From the NCBI GenBank assembly GCA_947625565.1, contig CANQOU010000067.1, positions 1-6,662 on the forward strand: a stretch of DNA of 6,662 bases. Reading direction: 5' to 3'. The position numbers and the translations under genes were made by a program. Origin of the DNA: an uncultured Clostridia bacterium (GTDB taxonomy: Bacteria > Bacillota > Clostridia > TANB77 > CAG-508). Below, one piece after another: positions 5,903 through 6,662 of this stretch; the first letter of the stretch is position 1; every line of letters begins with the position of its first letter. The notes beneath the pieces were generated by a model. The model did no database searches and had not been told where the DNA came from. It worked only from the letters and a program-made list of their open reading frames with translations.

Positions 5903-5927
5903 AAAAAAGCAGAATTATCTGCCTTTT
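5903..5927 (-). terminator. Rho-independent terminator of mutS, overlapping its stop codon
   Basis: On the minus strand AAAAGGCAGA, loop TAAT, TCTGC and a run of T form a stem of about ten pairs (one G-U; core GCAGA 5909-5913 with TCTGC 5918-5922) followed by an eight-T tract. The outer stem bases fall in the mutS stop codon (5928-5926). It isolates mutS from the sigma gene. Confidence 0.8.
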
Positions 5928-6662
5928 ACTTCATTTTTTCTTTAATATGAACTAATGTGTTCAATGCATCAATTGGTGTTAATTCATTTAAGTTTATTTT
6001 ATCCACTTCATGCGCAATTTCTGCTAATTTATAATTATACATATCAAATTGTCCTTCTACTTGTTTTTTATCCTTCTTTTCGTCTTTTTTATTCTTTAAA
6101 ATGCTTTTTCTCTCTAAGGTTTTTAATATTTCATTAGCTTTTCCTGTTACTGCCTTTGGTACTCCTGCTAAACGAGCTACATGAATTCCATAACTTTCGT
6201 CTGTGCCACCTCTTACTATTTTACGCAAGAATATTATATCTTCTCCTTTCTCCTTAACTGCTATTGAATAATTTTTTATACCTTCTAATTCGTTTTCTAA
6301 CTCTGTTAGTTCATGATAGTGTGTAGCAAATAATGTCTTTGCACCACATTTTTCCTTGTCTGCAATATATTCTGCTACTGCCCAAGCAATTGATAAGCCA
6401 TCATATGTAGAAGTTCCTCTACCAATTTCATCTAAAATCACCAAACTATTTGCTGTTGCTTCTTTTAAAATTGTTGCAACTTCTATCATTTCAACCATAA
6501 ATGTACTTTGTCCCATACTTAAATCATCTGATGCTCCTACTCTAGTAAATATCTTGTCTACAACTCCTATTCTTGCTTCTTGAGCTGGTACAAAGCTACC
6601 AATTTGAGCCATTAGAGTTATTAAAGCTACTTGTCTCATATATGTTGATTTTCCTGCCATAT
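5926..6662 (-). CDS. mutS: DNA mismatch repair protein MutS, C-terminal part (window-truncated)
   Basis: MutS is the mismatch-recognition ATPase that recruits MutL. Only the last 245 or so residues, of about 870 usual for the family, are here; the 5' end lies beyond the window edge. The visible part starts inside the Walker A loop (MAGKST; the preceding partial codon, ..AT, fits the Asn of GPNMAGKS). It continues with the SMGQSTFMVEM signature loop, Walker B SLVILDEIGRGTSTYDG, the ATHYHEL switch motif and the helix-turn-helix dimer region (ESYGIHVARLAGVPKAV). The charged linker KNKKDEKKDKKQ precedes the C-terminal helix, which ends in LTPIDALNTLVHIKEKMK. All ATPase motifs in view are intact, so the gene appears functional. 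mutL, a frequent next gene, does not follow; a terminator does. Confidence 0.97.
   Translation of the reverse strand, partial: MAGKSTYMRQVALITLMAQIGSFVPAQEARIGVVDKIFTRVGASDDLSMGQSTFMVEMIEVATILKEATANSLVILDEIGRGTSTYDGLSIAWAVAEYIADKEKCGAKTLFATHYHELTELENELEGIKNYSIAVKEKGEDIIFLRKIVRGGTDESYGIHVARLAGVPKAVTGKANEILKTLERKSILKNKKDEKKDKKQVEGQFDMYNYKLAEIAHEVDKINLNELTPIDALNTLVHIKEKMK

Noticed and set aside
5955..6583. Two plus-strand frames opposite mutS
   Set aside because: They are antisense to conserved MutS motifs and are shadows.
1..6662. CRISPR array, tRNA or rRNA
   Set aside because: No regularly spaced repeats, cloverleaf or rRNA-like GC-rich blocks were seen; the direct repeats at 23-63 fit a transposon end.

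Overview
The window is very AT-rich. It carries strong Shine-Dalgarno sites, including one perfect AGGAGG, and uses TTG and GTG as well as ATG starts. It also has consensus sigma-A type promoters and short rho-independent terminators. Together these suggest a low-GC member of the Bacillota, most likely a Clostridia-type bacterium; this is an inference from style and protein families, not from a marker gene. All recognisable genes lie on the minus strand, so transcription runs from high to low coordinates.

In transcription order: (1) the 3' third of mutS (mismatch repair ATPase), cut only by the window edge, ending in a terminator that overlaps its stop codon. (2) A two-gene unit with an ECF-type sigma factor (TTG start, perfect RBS) and a membrane-anchored protein with an extracytoplasmic C-terminal beta-propeller domain. 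The sigma gene carries a one-base frameshift inside region 4. When the frame is restored, its stop overlaps the start of the beta-propeller gene, which points to translational coupling. (3) A long coiled-coil protein of unknown function with a very acidic tail holding repeated Trp-Phe motifs; it has its own promoter and terminator. (4) A phage-type ORF6N-domain protein with a PLD-like C-terminal domain, driven by an exact TTGACA-N17-TATAAT promoter. (5) A decayed second ORF6N copy, cut off where an IS21-like transposon end begins at the left edge of the window.

Region 1-300 is therefore an accessory patch (IS end, ORF6N remnant), 294-1360 is a mobile-type gene, and 1369-6662 looks like ordinary chromosome. 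The points most worth a second look are the 33-bp perfect palindrome inside both ORF6N copies, which differs between copies by a compensating base-pair change; the frameshift in the sigma factor; and the pairing of that sigma factor with an anchored beta-propeller as a candidate envelope-sensing system.
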